64,000 bases of DNA from Shewanella yunxiaonensis (lineage in GTDB: Bacteria; Pseudomonadota; Gammaproteobacteria; Enterobacterales; Shewanellaceae). The stretch covers positions 3,708,501-3,772,500 of the forward strand of contig NZ_CP073587.1 in assembly GCF_018223345.1 (NCBI RefSeq), read 5' to 3'. The notes beneath the pieces were generated by a model. It worked only from the letters and a program-made list of their open reading frames with translations, searched no databases and had not been told where the DNA came from. Below, one piece after another: positions 45,608-54,947 of the stretch. A program made the translations under genes and the position numbers. Numbering within the stretch: the stretch's first letter is position 1; each line of letters opens with the position of its first letter.

Positions 45608-47344
45608 ATGAAAAATCTCATTTGCCTATTAGCGCTGTTGACCATGGGCTGTGCCCAACATGCTGAGAAGCCACTTAAAAACGCACTTAGTGCCATTACT
45701 AAAGAATCTGGCGGCATCATGCCCGCTGGACAGAAAGCATTACACTTCACCAAAGCGGAATTACACTGGCAAGTGTTTCCCGACAGCCAGCGGATTAGTG
45801 GTCATGCGGTATTAACCTTTACAGCCAAAGCGGCAATATCCGCGATGTCCGTCGACCTTGATCCCAAACTCGCCATTAGCCAGATACGAGTTAATCAGCA
45901 AGCCCTCCCCAACCGCGAATGGCACAACCCTGATGGGCGGCTGCAGATCCAGTTGCCACAGCCAGTCACGCAGGGAAGCACCTTTAGCGTCACTATCGAT
46001 TACGCCGGTAAACCCCATGTCGCCAAGCATGCGCCATGGGATGGCGGTTTTGTCTGGGCCAAAACCGCTGATGGTCAACCCTGGATTGGCACAGCAGTTG
46101 AAGGTGAAGGATGTGACCTGTTCTGGCCTTGTATTGATCAACCTACCGGCGAACCCGAAACGGCTGAGTTATTTATCACCGTGCCAGCACCGCTGGTCGC
46201 GCCGTCAAATGGCATATTCAAAGGCATGACTGAAACAGACGGCTGGCGCACTTATCATTGGCTGGTTACACAACCCAATACTTATGCCATTGCCCTTAAT
46301 ATTGCCCCGTATGAAAAGCTGGAAGCCACCTATCACAGTCGCTTCGGTAACAGTTATCCAATGGATTTTTGGTATCTTAAAGGTGAAGAAAAGCAAGCCC
46401 GAGAGCTCTTTGCAGAATTTCCGCAGCAGCTGGACTTTTTCGAACAGATGATAGGGCCTTATCCCTTTAGTAACGAAAAAATGGGCGTGGTGCACACGCC
46501 ATATCTCGGCATGGAACATCAAACAATCAATGCTTATGGTAACGGTTATGCCAAAAGCATTTTTGGTTATGATGGTCTACTGCAGCATGAATTGGCCCAT
46601 GAGTGGTTCGGTAATCAGGTCACCAATAAAAATTGGGATGACTTCTGGATCCATGAAGGTTTTGGGACCTACATGCAACCTCTTTATGCACAATATCTGT
46701 GGGGCGATATGGCCTATGATGCGCAGTTGTATCAGATCCGCGCCAAGATAACCAACAAGGCACCGGTCGTATCGGGTCAGTCACAAACCGAAGAATCGGT
46801 TTACGATCCGGAACGCGGCCCAGGACAAGATATCTACAACAAAGGCGCCTTAGTGTTACACACGCTGCGACACTATCTGGGAGACGACAAGTTTTTCCAG
46901 GCGGTTCGTGAATTAGTCTATGGTGCCGCTGATCCACAGCCAGGAAAATTTAAGCCGCGTTATAGCAGCACCCGGGAATTCATTGATATCGTCACACGGA
47001 TCAGTGGTAGTGACATGCACTGGTTTTTTGATAATTATCTTTATCAGGCACAACTGCCGGCATTGGCTGTGACGCGTCACGGGGCCGAATTACAACTGCA
47101 ATGGCTGCGCACTAAATCAGCATTTCCGATGCCGGTGGAAGTCGCGGTGGACGGCAAACTCTATACCGTTGCCATGCCAGGAGGTCAGGGAAGTCTTAAC
47201 GTCGGTTCCGCCACACGGATTCAAGCAGATCCGCACCAGTTCATCCTGAAAGATCAGCCGCATTTTGCGATTTATCAGGCGTGGCAACAGGCCAAGAAAG
47301 ACCAGGCGAAAACGCAAAAGAAATCCGCAACAAAAACCAATTAA
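45608..47344 (+). CDS. M1-family zinc metallopeptidase, lipoprotein
   Basis: A 578-residue aminopeptidase-like enzyme carried to the envelope by a lipoprotein signal (lipobox LTMGC, Cys15). The M1 features are complete: LGMEHQTINAYG (the GAMEN-equivalent exopeptidase region, altered), zinc site HELAHEWFGNQ at about residues 327-337 and the third ligand Glu in WIHEGFGTY. Because GAMEN reads GMEHQ, substrate preference may differ from classic aminopeptidase N. It is smaller than PepN (870). The C-terminal tail is Lys/Gln-rich. A bidirectional terminator follows. Confidence 0.88.
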   Translation: MKNLICLLALLTMGCAQHAEKPLKNALSAITKESGGIMPAGQKALHFTKAELHWQVFPDSQRISGHAVLTFTAKAAISAMSVDLDPKLAISQIRVNQQALPNREWHNPDGRLQIQLPQPVTQGSTFSVTIDYAGKPHVAKHAPWDGGFVWAKTADGQPWIGTAVEGEGCDLFWPCIDQPTGEPETAELFITVPAPLVAPSNGIFKGMTETDGWRTYHWLVTQPNTYAIALNIAPYEKLEATYHSRFGNSYPMDFWYLKGEEKQARELFAEFPQQLDFFEQMIGPYPFSNEKMGVVHTPYLGMEHQTINAYGNGYAKSIFGYDGLLQHELAHEWFGNQVTNKNWDDFWIHEGFGTYMQPLYAQYLWGDMAYDAQLYQIRAKITNKAPVVSGQSQTEESVYDPERGPGQDIYNKGALVLHTLRHYLGDDKFFQAVRELVYGAADPQPGKFKPRYSSTREFIDIVTRISGSDMHWFFDNYLYQAQLPALAVTRHGAELQLQWLRTKSAFPMPVEVAVDGKLYTVAMPGGQGSLNVGSATRIQADPHQFILKDQPHFAIYQAWQQAKKDQAKTQKKSATKTN

Positions 47345-47366
47345 GGCGAATTGGCTAAGCCCAAGG

Positions 47367-47393
47367 AAAGCCGTTCTGTAGGAACGGCTTTTT
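47367..47393. terminator. Bidirectional terminator between M1 peptidase and elbB
   Basis: A 10-bp stem (AAAGCCGTTC and complement) with a 5-base loop, T run to the right and A run to the left lies between two convergent genes. Confidence 0.85.
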
Positions 47394-47406
47394 ATCGATG
47401 TAGGGG

Positions 47407-48060
47407 TTATGCTAACTCCAGCACTTTCGCCACCAGCTTTTCAATGCCTGAATTGGCTTCAGCGATTGATCCAGCCAGCATATAGGCGGGAGTACTGACA
47501 ATTTTGCGCGCACTATCGACAACAATATCCGTCACCGGCGTATTTACATGCTCGCCGCCCATCGCACAAAAAGCACTGGCAGTGGCAGCATCATTACCAA
47601 TGGTGCCCTTAGCCCCTTTATCATAAAGTTTAGGGATCATTACCGGGGCAATACAGATAAACCCAACCACCTTATTTGCAGCGATAAATTGTTGAATAAA
47701 GTCGCTCACTTCCGGCGCAACTTCCGTGGCAGCGCCAGCCACCGCAAAATTGCATAAATTTTTAGCCGCGCCGAAGCCGCCTGGGATCACCAAGCCATCA
47801 AACTCTGATACCTGCAATGCCGTCGTCGGCAATATATCACCACGGGCAATACGAGCGGCCTCTACCAACACATTACGCTGTTCACCAGCAGCAACATTAC
47901 CCGTCAGGTGATTCACCACGTGCAGCTGTGAAATATCCGGCGCAAAACATTGGTATTGGGCTCCGGCTTTTGACAACGCCAGTAACGTCAGTACCGCCTC
48001 ATGAATTTCACTACCATCAAATACACCACAACCACTCAACAGTACCGCGATTTTTTTCAT
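47407..48060 (-). CDS. elbB: ElbB/ES1-family glyoxalase-like protein
   Basis: A 217-residue DJ-1/PfpI-superfamily protein. The ElbB hallmark start KKIAVLLSGCGVFDGSEIHEAVLTLLAL, the NHLTG(N)/EARNVL-like region and the nucleophile-elbow segment FICIAPVMIPKL with Cys are intact. E. coli ElbB has glyoxalase-type activity and was linked early to isoprenoid synthesis; its physiological role is uncertain. It is divergent from polA across 382 bases. Confidence 0.93.
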   Translation of the reverse strand: MKKIAVLLSGCGVFDGSEIHEAVLTLLALSKAGAQYQCFAPDISQLHVVNHLTGNVAAGEQRNVLVEAARIARGDILPTTALQVSEFDGLVIPGGFGAAKNLCNFAVAGAATEVAPEVSDFIQQFIAANKVVGFICIAPVMIPKLYDKGAKGTIGNDAATASAFCAMGGEHVNTPVTDIVVDSARKIVSTPAYMLAGSIAEANSGIEKLVAKVLELA

Positions 48061-48442
48061 TAAAAATTCCCTCTTATGTCATTTATGTTTAATAAAAGGT
48101 TATACAGATGTTGATCCGCTCAAAAATCATGCTAATTTATTTCTTCTATTCCAGCGAGCACAGACAACCGTCCGTCTCCGTCGTAAATCTGGAAAGGGAA
48201 TTTTAGAAATCCACAACCGGGAAGATTTACACAAAACAGAATCCAGTTCACAACAATTAAAAATAACATTAAAAATCATAATATTAGATAACGAGATCTG
48301 TTCACTCCAAATCTTGCAGTTATTTTGTCAACTTTTTAACTCACAGACTTATCCACAGGATGCGAGTCAATTTGTCGTGGCTGAAAATCCGCTGTTGTGG
48401 CATGCTAAAAAGCCTTTTCAATGCAGACAATACTAAGCCACT
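48061..48442. other. AT-rich divergent intergenic region elbB/polA
   Basis: 382 bases without a gene. It is AT-rich (notably 48230-48300) and should hold the promoters of elbB and polA. A perfect DnaA-box 9-mer (TTATCCACA) lies at 48349-48357, 86 bases before the polA start; the same 9-mer occurs twice elsewhere in the window inside genes, so it carries little weight. No RNA gene or riboswitch seen. Confidence 0.5.
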
Positions 48443-51220
48443 ATGCCAAAAATTGCTGAAAATCCCTTGATCCTTGTGGATGGATCTTCTTATCTCTATC
48501 GTGCCTATTATGCACCTCCACATCTGACCAATTCTAAGGGTGAAGCCACCGGTGCCGTCTATGGCGTGGTCAATATGTTGCGTAGTCTGCTCAGTAAATT
48601 CCAACCGCAGCAAATGGCAGTAGTGTTTGATGCCAAAGGACCGACATTCCGCAATGCAATGTATGAACAGTACAAAGCTCATCGTCCACCGATGCCGGAT
48701 GATCTTCGCAGTCAGATTGCACCGCTGCACCAGATTATTAAAGCCTTAGGTTTGCCGCTGATATGTGAATCAGGAGTCGAAGCCGATGATGTAATTGGGA
48801 CATTGGCATTAAGAGCGAGTAAAGCTGGACGCGCCATTCTGATCAGTACAGGCGACAAGGATATGGCGCAGCTGGTCGATGACAATATTACTCTTATCAA
48901 CACCATGACCGACACCATTATGGGCCCCGCCGAAGTCTGCGAAAAATTTGGCGTGGGCCCAGACAAGATTATCGATTTGCTGGCCTTGATGGGTGACAAA
49001 GCCGATAACATTCCGGGATTACCTGGTGTGGGAGAAAAAACCGCCTTGGCAATGCTGCAAGGAGCCGGCAGCGTGTCACACCTCCTGGCAGAACCTGAGT
49101 GTGTCACTACCATGGCGTTTCGTGGTGCCAAGTCCATGGCCGCCAAAATCAGTGAAAACGCGGCGATATTGGAGCTATCCTATCAACTGGCCACCATCAA
49201 AACTGACTGTGAATTAGAGCTGGACTGGCAGCAACTGAACATTGAAGCACCCGACCGCGATACACTGATAAAACTCTACGGAGAAATGGAATTCAAACGT
49301 TGGCTGGGGGAAGTCCTGGAAAATCGTTTGCCACATCCACAGCGAGAGCTCACCAGTATCGGTGCGGCTGCAACTGTTGCGCCACAGGCACCAGAACCCG
49401 TAGAGATTGAAGCCAACTACGAAACGATTCTCACAGAAGCCGCATTGGCTCGCTGGTTGGAAAAGCTCATGCAAGCCCCTTTGATGGCCATAGACACCGA
49501 AACCACCAGTCTTAATTACATGGATGCCGAGCTAGTCGGTCTTTCTTTTGCCGTCAATGCCGGGGAAGCAGCTTATCTGCCAGTTGCCCACGATTATGAC
49601 GGGGCACCAACACAGCTCACCAAAGATTATGTGTTATCCCAATTAAAGCCGTTGCTGGAAAATCCTCAAATCCGCAAAGTCGGTCAGAATCTCAAATATG
49701 ACATGAGCATTCTGGCCAATGCCGGTATCAAGCTGCAAGGCATTCAGTTTGATACCATGCTGGAATCCTACGTGTTCAATTCTGTCGCTTCCCGTCACGA
49801 TATGGATGGCCTGGCACTGAAATATCTCGGCTATAAGTGTATCAGTTTTGAAGATATCGCCGGTAAGGGCGCTAAACAGCTGACATTTAATCAGATTCCA
49901 TTAGATATTGCCGCGCCTTACGCTGCCGAAGACGCAGATATTACGCTGCGACTGCACCAGCATTTGTGGCCGAGACTGGAGAAAGAGCAAGGTCTGCCGC
50001 AAGTATTCAACGAACTCGAACTGCCGTTGATCCCAGTGTTGTCACAAATCGAACGTAACGGCGTACTGATCGATACCATGCTGCTGTCACAACAAAGTGA
50101 TGAACTCGCCCGCAAAATCGATCAATTAGAACTGAAGGCGTATGAGATTGCCGGTGAGCAATTTAACCTAGGTTCCCCCAAGCAGCTACAAGAGTTATTT
50201 TTTGAAAAACTGGGCTACCCGGTCATCAAAAAAACGCCTAAAGGAGCGCCTTCGACTGCGGAAGAAGTGTTGGTGGAACTCGCGCTTGACTATCCGCTCC
50301 CCAAAATTATTCTGGAACATCGCAGCCTGACCAAACTGAAGAGTACTTATACTGATAAATTACCGTTAATGGTGAATGGCAAAACCGGCAGAGTACACAC
50401 CAGTTACCATCAGGCTAATGCCGCTACCGGTCGCTTGTCATCGAGTGATCCTAACTTGCAGAATATTCCGGTGCGAACCGAAGAAGGCCGCAAGATCCGT
50501 CAGGCGTTTATTGCACCGACTGGCCGCAAAATCCTCGCTGCCGACTACTCACAAATTGAACTGCGGATCATGGCACATCTGTCAGAGGATGCAGGGCTGC
50601 TGAAAGCCTTTGCCGAAGGCAAAGATATTCATCGGGCCACAGCCGCAGAAGTATTTGATGTTGCCTTTGAAACCGTCACATCCGAACAACGACGCCGTGC
50701 CAAGGCTGTGAATTTTGGTCTGATTTACGGCATGTCGGCCTTTGGTCTATCTCGGCAACTGGATATTCCGCGCAATGAAGCCCAAAGCTATATCGATATT
50801 TACTTTAAGCGCTATCCAGGGGTGCTGAAATATATGGAACAAACCCGAGCACTGGCAGCTGAGCAAGGTTATGTCTCCACCCTGTTTGGCCGTCGATTGT
50901 ACCTGCCAGAGATTCGTGATCGTAACGCCATGCGACGCCAGGCGGCAGAACGGGCCGCGATCAACGCACCGATGCAGGGCACGGCCGCCGATATTATCAA
51001 GAAAGCGATGATCAGCATTGCTGAGTGGATTGAACGGGAAGCCAGTGACGATATCACCATGATCATGCAAGTTCACGATGAACTGGTCTTTGAAGTAGAT
51101 GTAACAAAAGCCGAAACACTCAAACTTAAGGTGTGTGAACTGATGGCGGCAGCGGCAGATTTGCACGTACCACTGCTTGCTGAAGCAGGTATTGGTGATA
51201 GCTGGGAACAGGCCCATTGA
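48443..51220 (+). CDS. polA: DNA polymerase I
   Basis: 925-residue repair and Okazaki-processing polymerase (E. coli 928). Domains in order: 5'-3' flap exonuclease (about 1-290; [29 protein letters not shown]), 3'-5' proofreading exonuclease with an intact DTET at about residue 351, then the polymerase domain with motif [10 protein letters not shown] (about 699), motif [17 protein letters not shown] and motif [10 protein letters not shown] (about 875). Proofreading residues are conserved, so a fully equipped Klenow fragment is expected. It is followed by a terminator and Spot 42. Confidence 0.98.
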   Translation: MPKIAENPLILVDGSSYLYRAYYAPPHLTNSKGEATGAVYGVVNMLRSLLSKFQPQQMAVVFDAKGPTFRNAMYEQYKAHRPPMPDDLRSQIAPLHQIIKALGLPLICESGVEADDVIGTLALRASKAGRAILISTGDKDMAQLVDDNITLINTMTDTIMGPAEVCEKFGVGPDKIIDLLALMGDKADNIPGLPGVGEKTALAMLQGAGSVSHLLAEPECVTTMAFRGAKSMAAKISENAAILELSYQLATIKTDCELELDWQQLNIEAPDRDTLIKLYGEMEFKRWLGEVLENRLPHPQRELTSIGAAATVAPQAPEPVEIEANYETILTEAALARWLEKLMQAPLMAIDTETTSLNYMDAELVGLSFAVNAGEAAYLPVAHDYDGAPTQLTKDYVLSQLKPLLENPQIRKVGQNLKYDMSILANAGIKLQGIQFDTMLESYVFNSVASRHDMDGLALKYLGYKCISFEDIAGKGAKQLTFNQIPLDIAAPYAAEDADITLRLHQHLWPRLEKEQGLPQVFNELELPLIPVLSQIERNGVLIDTMLLSQQSDELARKIDQLELKAYEIAGEQFNLGSPKQLQELFFEKLGYPVIKKTPKGAPSTAEEVLVELALDYPLPKIILEHRSLTKLKSTYTDKLPLMVNGKTGRVHTSYHQANAATGRLSSSDPNLQNIPVRTEEGRKIRQAFIAPTGRKILAADYSQIELRIMAHLSEDAGLLKAFAEGKDIHRATAAEVFDVAFETVTSEQRRRAKAVNFGLIYGMSAFGLSRQLDIPRNEAQSYIDIYFKRYPGVLKYMEQTRALAAEQGYVSTLFGRRLYLPEIRDRNAMRRQAAERAAINAPMQGTAADIIKKAMISIAEWIEREASDDITMIMQVHDELVFEVDVTKAETLKLKVCELMAAAADLHVPLLAEAGIGDSWEQAH

Positions 51221-51258
51221 TTGTTTGAGTGGAACGTCTTCTCTACTATCTGCTACCG

Positions 51259-51285
51259 AAAAAGCTGCCATCAGGCAGCTTTTTT
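51259..51285 (+). terminator. Rho-independent terminator after polA
   Basis: An 11-bp A/T-flanked stem around AGCTGCC with a 4-base loop and T run lies about 40 bases past the polA stop. Confidence 0.88.
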
Positions 51286-51472
51286 ATCTTTTTTGCCACA
51301 ATATAGTGCATAAATTTATGTTAATTAGACATAAAATTCAGCTCGAATCAGTCTTACAACGCGTAACAATTAAAGCTATTTTGTTTTAAAACAATAAGAT
51401 ATAACAAAACAAGCAAATCAATGCACCATATGTGATCAATCAAGCAATATTTATACGTTTTTAAAAAAACTG

Positions 51473-51502
51473 TTTTCAAATTTACGTCTAATAAGATAGT
51501 AT
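51473..51502 (+). promoter_or_regulatory. Probable promoter of Spot 42 RNA
   Basis: TAGTAT at 51497-51502 sits 7-13 bases before the Spot 42 5' end, a suitable -10 element. The best -35 candidate (TTTTCA, 51473-51478) is poor. A CRP-like half-site TGTGA at 51431 with a degenerate second half fits the CRP repression known for spf in E. coli but is weak. Confidence 0.4.
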
Positions 51503-51509
51503 TCAGCGC

Positions 51510-51613
51510 GTAGGGTACAGAGGTTAAGATGTTCTATCTTTCAGACCTTTATTTCACATTTAAGTGATGCCAAATCTGGCGCCCCGGCAAGCGATTGCCG
51601 GGGCCATTTTTTT
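51510..51613 (+). ncRNA. spf: Spot 42 small RNA
   Basis: The 5' half is nearly identical to the E. coli Spot 42: GTAGGGTACAGAGGTTAAGA then GTTCTATCTTTCAGACCTT, including the unpaired target-binding stretches. The 3' end is a 10-bp GC stem (GCCCCGGCAA and its complement, 51581-51604) with a T run ending about 51613, giving 104 nt (109 in E. coli). It lies between polA and engB, the conserved location of spf. In enterobacteria this Hfq-dependent RNA represses secondary-carbon and redox genes and is itself repressed by CRP-cAMP. Confidence 0.93.
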
Positions 51614-51675
51614 ATGGATAAATTAGAGTAATTACTTTAATTTGAAGCTATTCTGCGCTATTCTGCAAAACGTCG

Positions 51676-51785
51676 CCATCAGACCCCAAATTTGATGGGA
51701 CTTGAGTCTTGTTGAAAATTTAGCTTCTCCCCAAAAGAGCTAAAGGTATTGAGCCGAAGATCCTGATGATCCTCGGCTTTTTTTT
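51676..51785 (+). ncRNA. Candidate structured small RNA downstream of Spot 42
   Basis: After the Spot 42 terminator, four hairpins follow in close order: a 6-bp stem CCATCA/TGATGG (51676-51698), a tiny GAC/GTC loop (51699-51708), a 7-bp TTTAGCT/AGCTAAA stem with a CU-rich loop (51719-51744) and a terminator AGCCGA/TCGGCT with an eight-T run (51752-51785). The T run shows plus-strand transcription, whereas engB at 51804 is on the minus strand, so the terminator needs a separate transcript or Spot 42 read-through. The promoter is unclear; a 10-base direct repeat (GCTATTCTGC twice) lies at 51647-51666. Confidence 0.35.
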
Positions 51786-51803
51786 GAAGTAAATACTGAG
51801 GGG

Positions 51804-52463
51804 TTATTCAGTCGGTTGCGCAGCAGCAATGCCATCCACCAGCCATTGCGGATGACACCAATTATCAAGAATAGACAAGACTTTCTCTTTGCCGGTGCCT
51901 TTCAAAGCAGAGAAAGGCTCAACAATCACTTCGCCCTTCAACTCCTCTAATGCTTTGCGCACGTCATTAACGGTTTTCATACGCGCACTCTGCGTTAACT
52001 TATCAGCCTTAGTCAGCAACACTAAAACTGGCAGTTCACTGGCAACTGACCACTCGACCATTTGTCGATCCAGGTCTTTTAGCGGATGGCGAATATCCAT
52101 CAACACCACCACACCGCCAAGACATTCTCGGTGCTGCAGGTATTCAGCTAATGCTTGCTGCCATTTTATCTTCATCGCCTGAGGTACCTGAGCAAAACCA
52201 TAACCAGGTAAGTCGACCAGGCGACGCCATTCGTCTACAGCAAACACGTTAATTAACTGCGTTCTACCAGGTGTTTTACTGGTTCTGGCCAGACTTTTTT
52301 GCTCAGTCAATGCATTTAACGCGCTGGATTTCCCGGCATTAGAACGTCCGGCAAAGGCAATCTCAATACCTGATACTTCCGCCAGATGTTGCTCTAAATG
52401 GGCAATATCCGGCGCACTGATCAGAAAGCGCGTTTTGTGAAAATTGATACGGGTAGTCGTCAA
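51804..52463 (-). CDS. engB: Ribosome biogenesis GTPase EngB/YsxC
   Basis: A 219-residue essential GTPase for large-subunit assembly. G1 GRSNAGKSS (39-47), G2/switch around SKTPGRTQ, G3 DLPGYG and G4 TKAD are all present; the short N-terminal extension [19 protein letters not shown] is family-typical. The C-terminus ([13 protein letters not shown]) is short. In E. coli (yihA) it flanks spf and csrC, as here, where Spot 42 and the CsrB/C-type RNA lie on its two sides. Confidence 0.95.
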   Translation of the reverse strand: MTTTRINFHKTRFLISAPDIAHLEQHLAEVSGIEIAFAGRSNAGKSSALNALTEQKSLARTSKTPGRTQLINVFAVDEWRRLVDLPGYGFAQVPQAMKIKWQQALAEYLQHRECLGGVVVLMDIRHPLKDLDRQMVEWSVASELPVLVLLTKADKLTQSARMKTVNDVRKALEELKGEVIVEPFSALKGTGKEKVLSILDNWCHPQWLVDGIAAAQPTE

Positions 52464-52615
52464 TTGGCAACTCCATAAACATTGATTAAAGTTACCGCAA
52501 CAACGGCATGTGCTGTGCGATAATCAGATTTGTGTAAAATAACCCCTTAGTTGTGTCATATTACCATGTCAACGGCTAACTGCCGTCAATCTGTGGTAAC
52601 TAACTTTTGGTTATT

Positions 52616-53239
52616 ATGAAAATACATCCTAGCTTTTATGCGTCAGTTTTAATGGTAGCCTCCATTTCATCAGCTACAGCGGCATCCATGCCAGCCAAAG
52701 CCGCAATTTGTGCTAGCTGCCATGGTGCCGAGGGTAACAGTACTATCAGTGAATACCCATCCCTGGCAGGTCAACGAGCCTTATATCTAAAACGGCAATT
52801 GCAAGCATTTCGAGCAGCAGCAACCAATGATCATCAAAACGGTCGCCAAGACCCAGTAATGAGTGCTATGGCCGCAACACTGTCTGACGCCGAAATTAAT
52901 GAGCTATCTGAATATTACGCGCGCCAGGAGCCGAGTGCAGCGTCAGCAGTGAATAAGGTAAATCGCGAAGGTAAAAAGCTTTTTCTAGGGGGCGACCTCT
53001 CGCGTGATATTGCAGCTTGCGCTGCTTGCCATGGTGCTGATGGGAAAGGTATGGCGGCTGCGGGATTTCCAGCTATCGCCGGGCAACACCAAGACTACCT
53101 GAGTGCACAGTTACAAGCCTTTCGCAGCGGTAAACGCAAAGACGACTACCAAGGCATGATGCAGGATACTTGCAGTAAGCTCACCGATGACGATATTCAA
53201 GCGCTTGCGCAATATATGGCGCAACTGCCGCATAAATGA
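52616..53239 (+). CDS. Cytochrome c4, dihaem
   Basis: Periplasmic dihaem electron carrier feeding cytochrome c oxidases. 207 residues from the ATG at 52616; signal peptide ending TAA at about residue 23. Two haem sites CASCH (residues 32-36) and CAACH (about 135-139), each followed by GAEGN or GADGKG and a PSLAGQ or PAIAGQ segment, the typical c4 tandem. Axial Met ligands are likely in DPVMSAM and GMMQD. Located between engB and a CsrB/C-type RNA. Confidence 0.93.
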   Translation: MKIHPSFYASVLMVASISSATAASMPAKAAICASCHGAEGNSTISEYPSLAGQRALYLKRQLQAFRAAATNDHQNGRQDPVMSAMAATLSDAEINELSEYYARQEPSAASAVNKVNREGKKLFLGGDLSRDIAACAACHGADGKGMAAAGFPAIAGQHQDYLSAQLQAFRSGKRKDDYQGMMQDTCSKLTDDDIQALAQYMAQLPHK

Positions 53240-53286
53240 TCTGAACAACAAACACCACAATTGACGTTTACGTAAACATAAACAGC

Positions 53287-53315
53287 TTGACAGGGATCAC
53301 GTATTTGTCTTTAAT
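53287..53315 (+). promoter_or_regulatory. Strong sigma-70 promoter of the CsrB/C-type RNA
   Basis: A perfect -35 TTGACA (53287-53292) and a -10 TTTAAT (53310-53315) are separated by exactly 17 bases, predicting a start near 53322. A 12-base palindrome GTTTACGTAAAC at 53266-53277 lies just upstream and could bind an activator such as the GacA/UvrY regulator that drives these RNAs in relatives, although it does not match the published consensus closely. Confidence 0.75.
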
Positions 53316-53321
53316 GTGCAG

Positions 53322-53644
53322 CGAATACAAACACTCAGACCGATAACCTAAAAAAATAATCAATATTGGCGCGAGGTTAGTTCTGTATTTTCGACATGGA
53401 TGGTCGGCTTGGCGTTATGGATTGACGATTTTGTTGATGTGCCCGCAATCACACATCAGCAAAGATGAGTGCGGCGACCGCCTCACCCCCAGAAAGGTCT
53501 TTGACCACCAACAATGACACGCAGGAAGCGGCATAAAAAGCAGGGAATTTGACCGGGAGAGTCGTTTGATGCAGCAAGGATGGCTGATCAATGAATCAGG
53601 TGTTGGACACCATTATTGAGCGGCAGGCATACTGCCGCTTTTTT
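53322..53644 (+). ncRNA. csrC: CsrB/CsrC-family CsrA-sequestering RNA
   Basis: No coding frame of note lies here. The predicted transcript runs from a strong promoter to a terminator (GCGGCAG stem 53620-53638 plus six T). In between are repeated short stems with GGA in the loop: CGAC/GTCG around ATGGATG (53392-53406), a stem around TGGAT (53413-53427), CGC-AGGAA-GCG (53520-53530), GAC/GTC around CGGGAGA (53551-53563), CAGC/GCTG around AAGGATG (53572-53586) and GGTG-TTGGA-CACC (53599-53611), with an unpaired AGGGA at 53542. This is the CsrA-binding architecture of CsrB/CsrC. E. coli csrC lies in the same place, between yihA and yihI. Confidence 0.85.
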
Positions 53645-53685
53645 ATGGCATAATCTCAACATCTTATCTTCAGCGTACTGATCTG

Positions 53686-54324
53686 ATGCAGCACTGCCCA
53701 CTTTGCCGTCATGACAATATCATTCCGGTCTTTGAGGATCGCCGCCGTCACTTTTTTTTGTGTCAGACTTGTGCCCTGGTGTTTGCTAATCCGAGTAGTT
53801 ACTTGTTACCAAATGCCGAAAAGCAGCGCTATGGCAGATCGCGCCACGAGAGTAAACAGAAGCAGCTGGCGCATTTTATTGAAACCTTATTACTACAACT
53901 GCAATCTCTGCAATCAAATAGCTTGGAAGGGTTGAATTTTGGTCGAGTATTAGCCCCGCAACTGCTTCAACCATTGGCGCTGGCCGGGCATCGGTTACAC
54001 CAATATGACCCTTTTTTCGCACCTGAACATCAGTTGTTACATCAGCAATATGACTTTATCAGTTGCTATCGCGTATTTGAGCATTTTCACCTGCCCGTCA
54101 AAGAATGGCAGATAATAGTACAGGCGTTAAAGCCCGGCGGCTGGCTGGCGATCTCCACACCGCTTTTGCAGTCAGTAGCTGTATTTTCCAAATGGCATTA
54201 CAAAAACAACCCGACACACGTCAGCTTTTATCAGCCGCAAACATTTGCATATTTGGCCAAGCATAGCTGTCTGCAATTAATATTTGCACAAGGGGACTTT
54301 GTTCTGATGCAAAAAGCATCATAA
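53686..54324 (+). CDS. Methyltransferase-like protein with N-terminal zinc ribbon, SAM motif degenerate
   Basis: A 212-residue protein. CPLC at residues 4-7 and CQTC at 26-29 form a zinc ribbon; then a class I methyltransferase fold with YDPFFAPEHQL, the post-I region YDFISCYRVFEHFHLP and the motif LKPGGWLAIST. The SAM glycine motif expected near residues 82-92 (normally ending in GxGxG) reads LNFGRVLAPQL and lacks the glycines, so SAM binding is doubtful. Family members methylate unknown small molecules or proteins. It sits between the CsrB/C-type RNA and yihI. Confidence 0.7.
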   Translation: MQHCPLCRHDNIIPVFEDRRRHFFLCQTCALVFANPSSYLLPNAEKQRYGRSRHESKQKQLAHFIETLLLQLQSLQSNSLEGLNFGRVLAPQLLQPLALAGHRLHQYDPFFAPEHQLLHQQYDFISCYRVFEHFHLPVKEWQIIVQALKPGGWLAISTPLLQSVAVFSKWHYKNNPTHVSFYQPQTFAYLAKHSCLQLIFAQGDFVLMQKAS

Positions 54325-54413
54325 TTTGCTATAACACGCGCCCCGGTGACACATGACTAAACGCGTCAATGTGCATCCCGGCTAAAAGCATTAAGTTTAC
54401 CGTCGAGAACGAT

Positions 54414-54935
54414 ATGACCCGAATGAAGAAATCGCGTAAGGCCGGCGACGCCGCCCCAAAACATGCTCCCAGAACCAAAAAGTCCGAGCGTGTACTTGCG
54501 CGTAAGAAACAGGATTCCGGTAACAAAGCCGGTAGCCGTCAAAATCCAGCAGGCAGTGCCAGCGCCGGAGGCTCAAAAACAGCTAAAGATCCCCGCATTG
54601 GCAGTAAAAAGCCGGTAGCTCTTGGCCAAATAGCGTCAGAGTCTGCTCAGCCTAAAGCTGCCAAGGTGAAATTAACCGATGAGCAAAAACTGCTGCAACT
54701 GGAAGAAGATCCACGATTGAATCAACTGCTGGACATGTTGGAAGAAGGTCGAGATCTGTCTGCCGAGGATCAGCAGTGGCTGGACAAACAACTGGCAAAA
54801 ATCGAAACCTTGATGCAGAAATTGGGCATTGAAGATCTGGATGAACCAGTCACTGACCACAGTGACAGCGATGATGCGCTACTGGAAAAATTTGACGCTG
54901 GGCTGGAACAACTACAACAGTATCAGAAAGAGTAA
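54414..54935 (+). CDS. yihI: Der GTPase-activating protein YihI
   Basis: A 173-residue regulator of the ribosome-assembly GTPase Der. The ATG at 54414 (MTRMKKSRKAG) replaces an earlier in-frame start that lacks a ribosome site. Residues 1-80 are very basic, Lys/Arg/Ala-rich and disordered (PKHAPRTKKSERVLARKK, SRIGSKKP), while the C-terminal part is acidic and helical (EEDPRLNQLLDMLEEGRDLSAEDQQWLDKQL). This two-part layout is that of YihI. Neighbour synteny with engB and hemN agrees. Confidence 0.88.
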   Translation: MTRMKKSRKAGDAAPKHAPRTKKSERVLARKKQDSGNKAGSRQNPAGSASAGGSKTAKDPRIGSKKPVALGQIASESAQPKAAKVKLTDEQKLLQLEEDPRLNQLLDMLEEGRDLSAEDQQWLDKQLAKIETLMQKLGIEDLDEPVTDHSDSDDALLEKFDAGLEQLQQYQKE

Positions 54936-54947
54936 GCGGGAGCCGTT

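Noticed and set aside
48349..48357. Perfect DnaA box upstream of polA as a possible origin or DnaA-controlled promoter
   Set aside because: The same 9-mer also occurs inside genes near 6817 and 31739, no cluster of boxes or AT-rich 13-mers accompanies it, and dnaA/gidA are absent.
51431..51446. CRP site upstream of Spot 42
   Set aside because: Only one half (TGTGA) matches well; the other half is poor, so I do not list it as a separate site.
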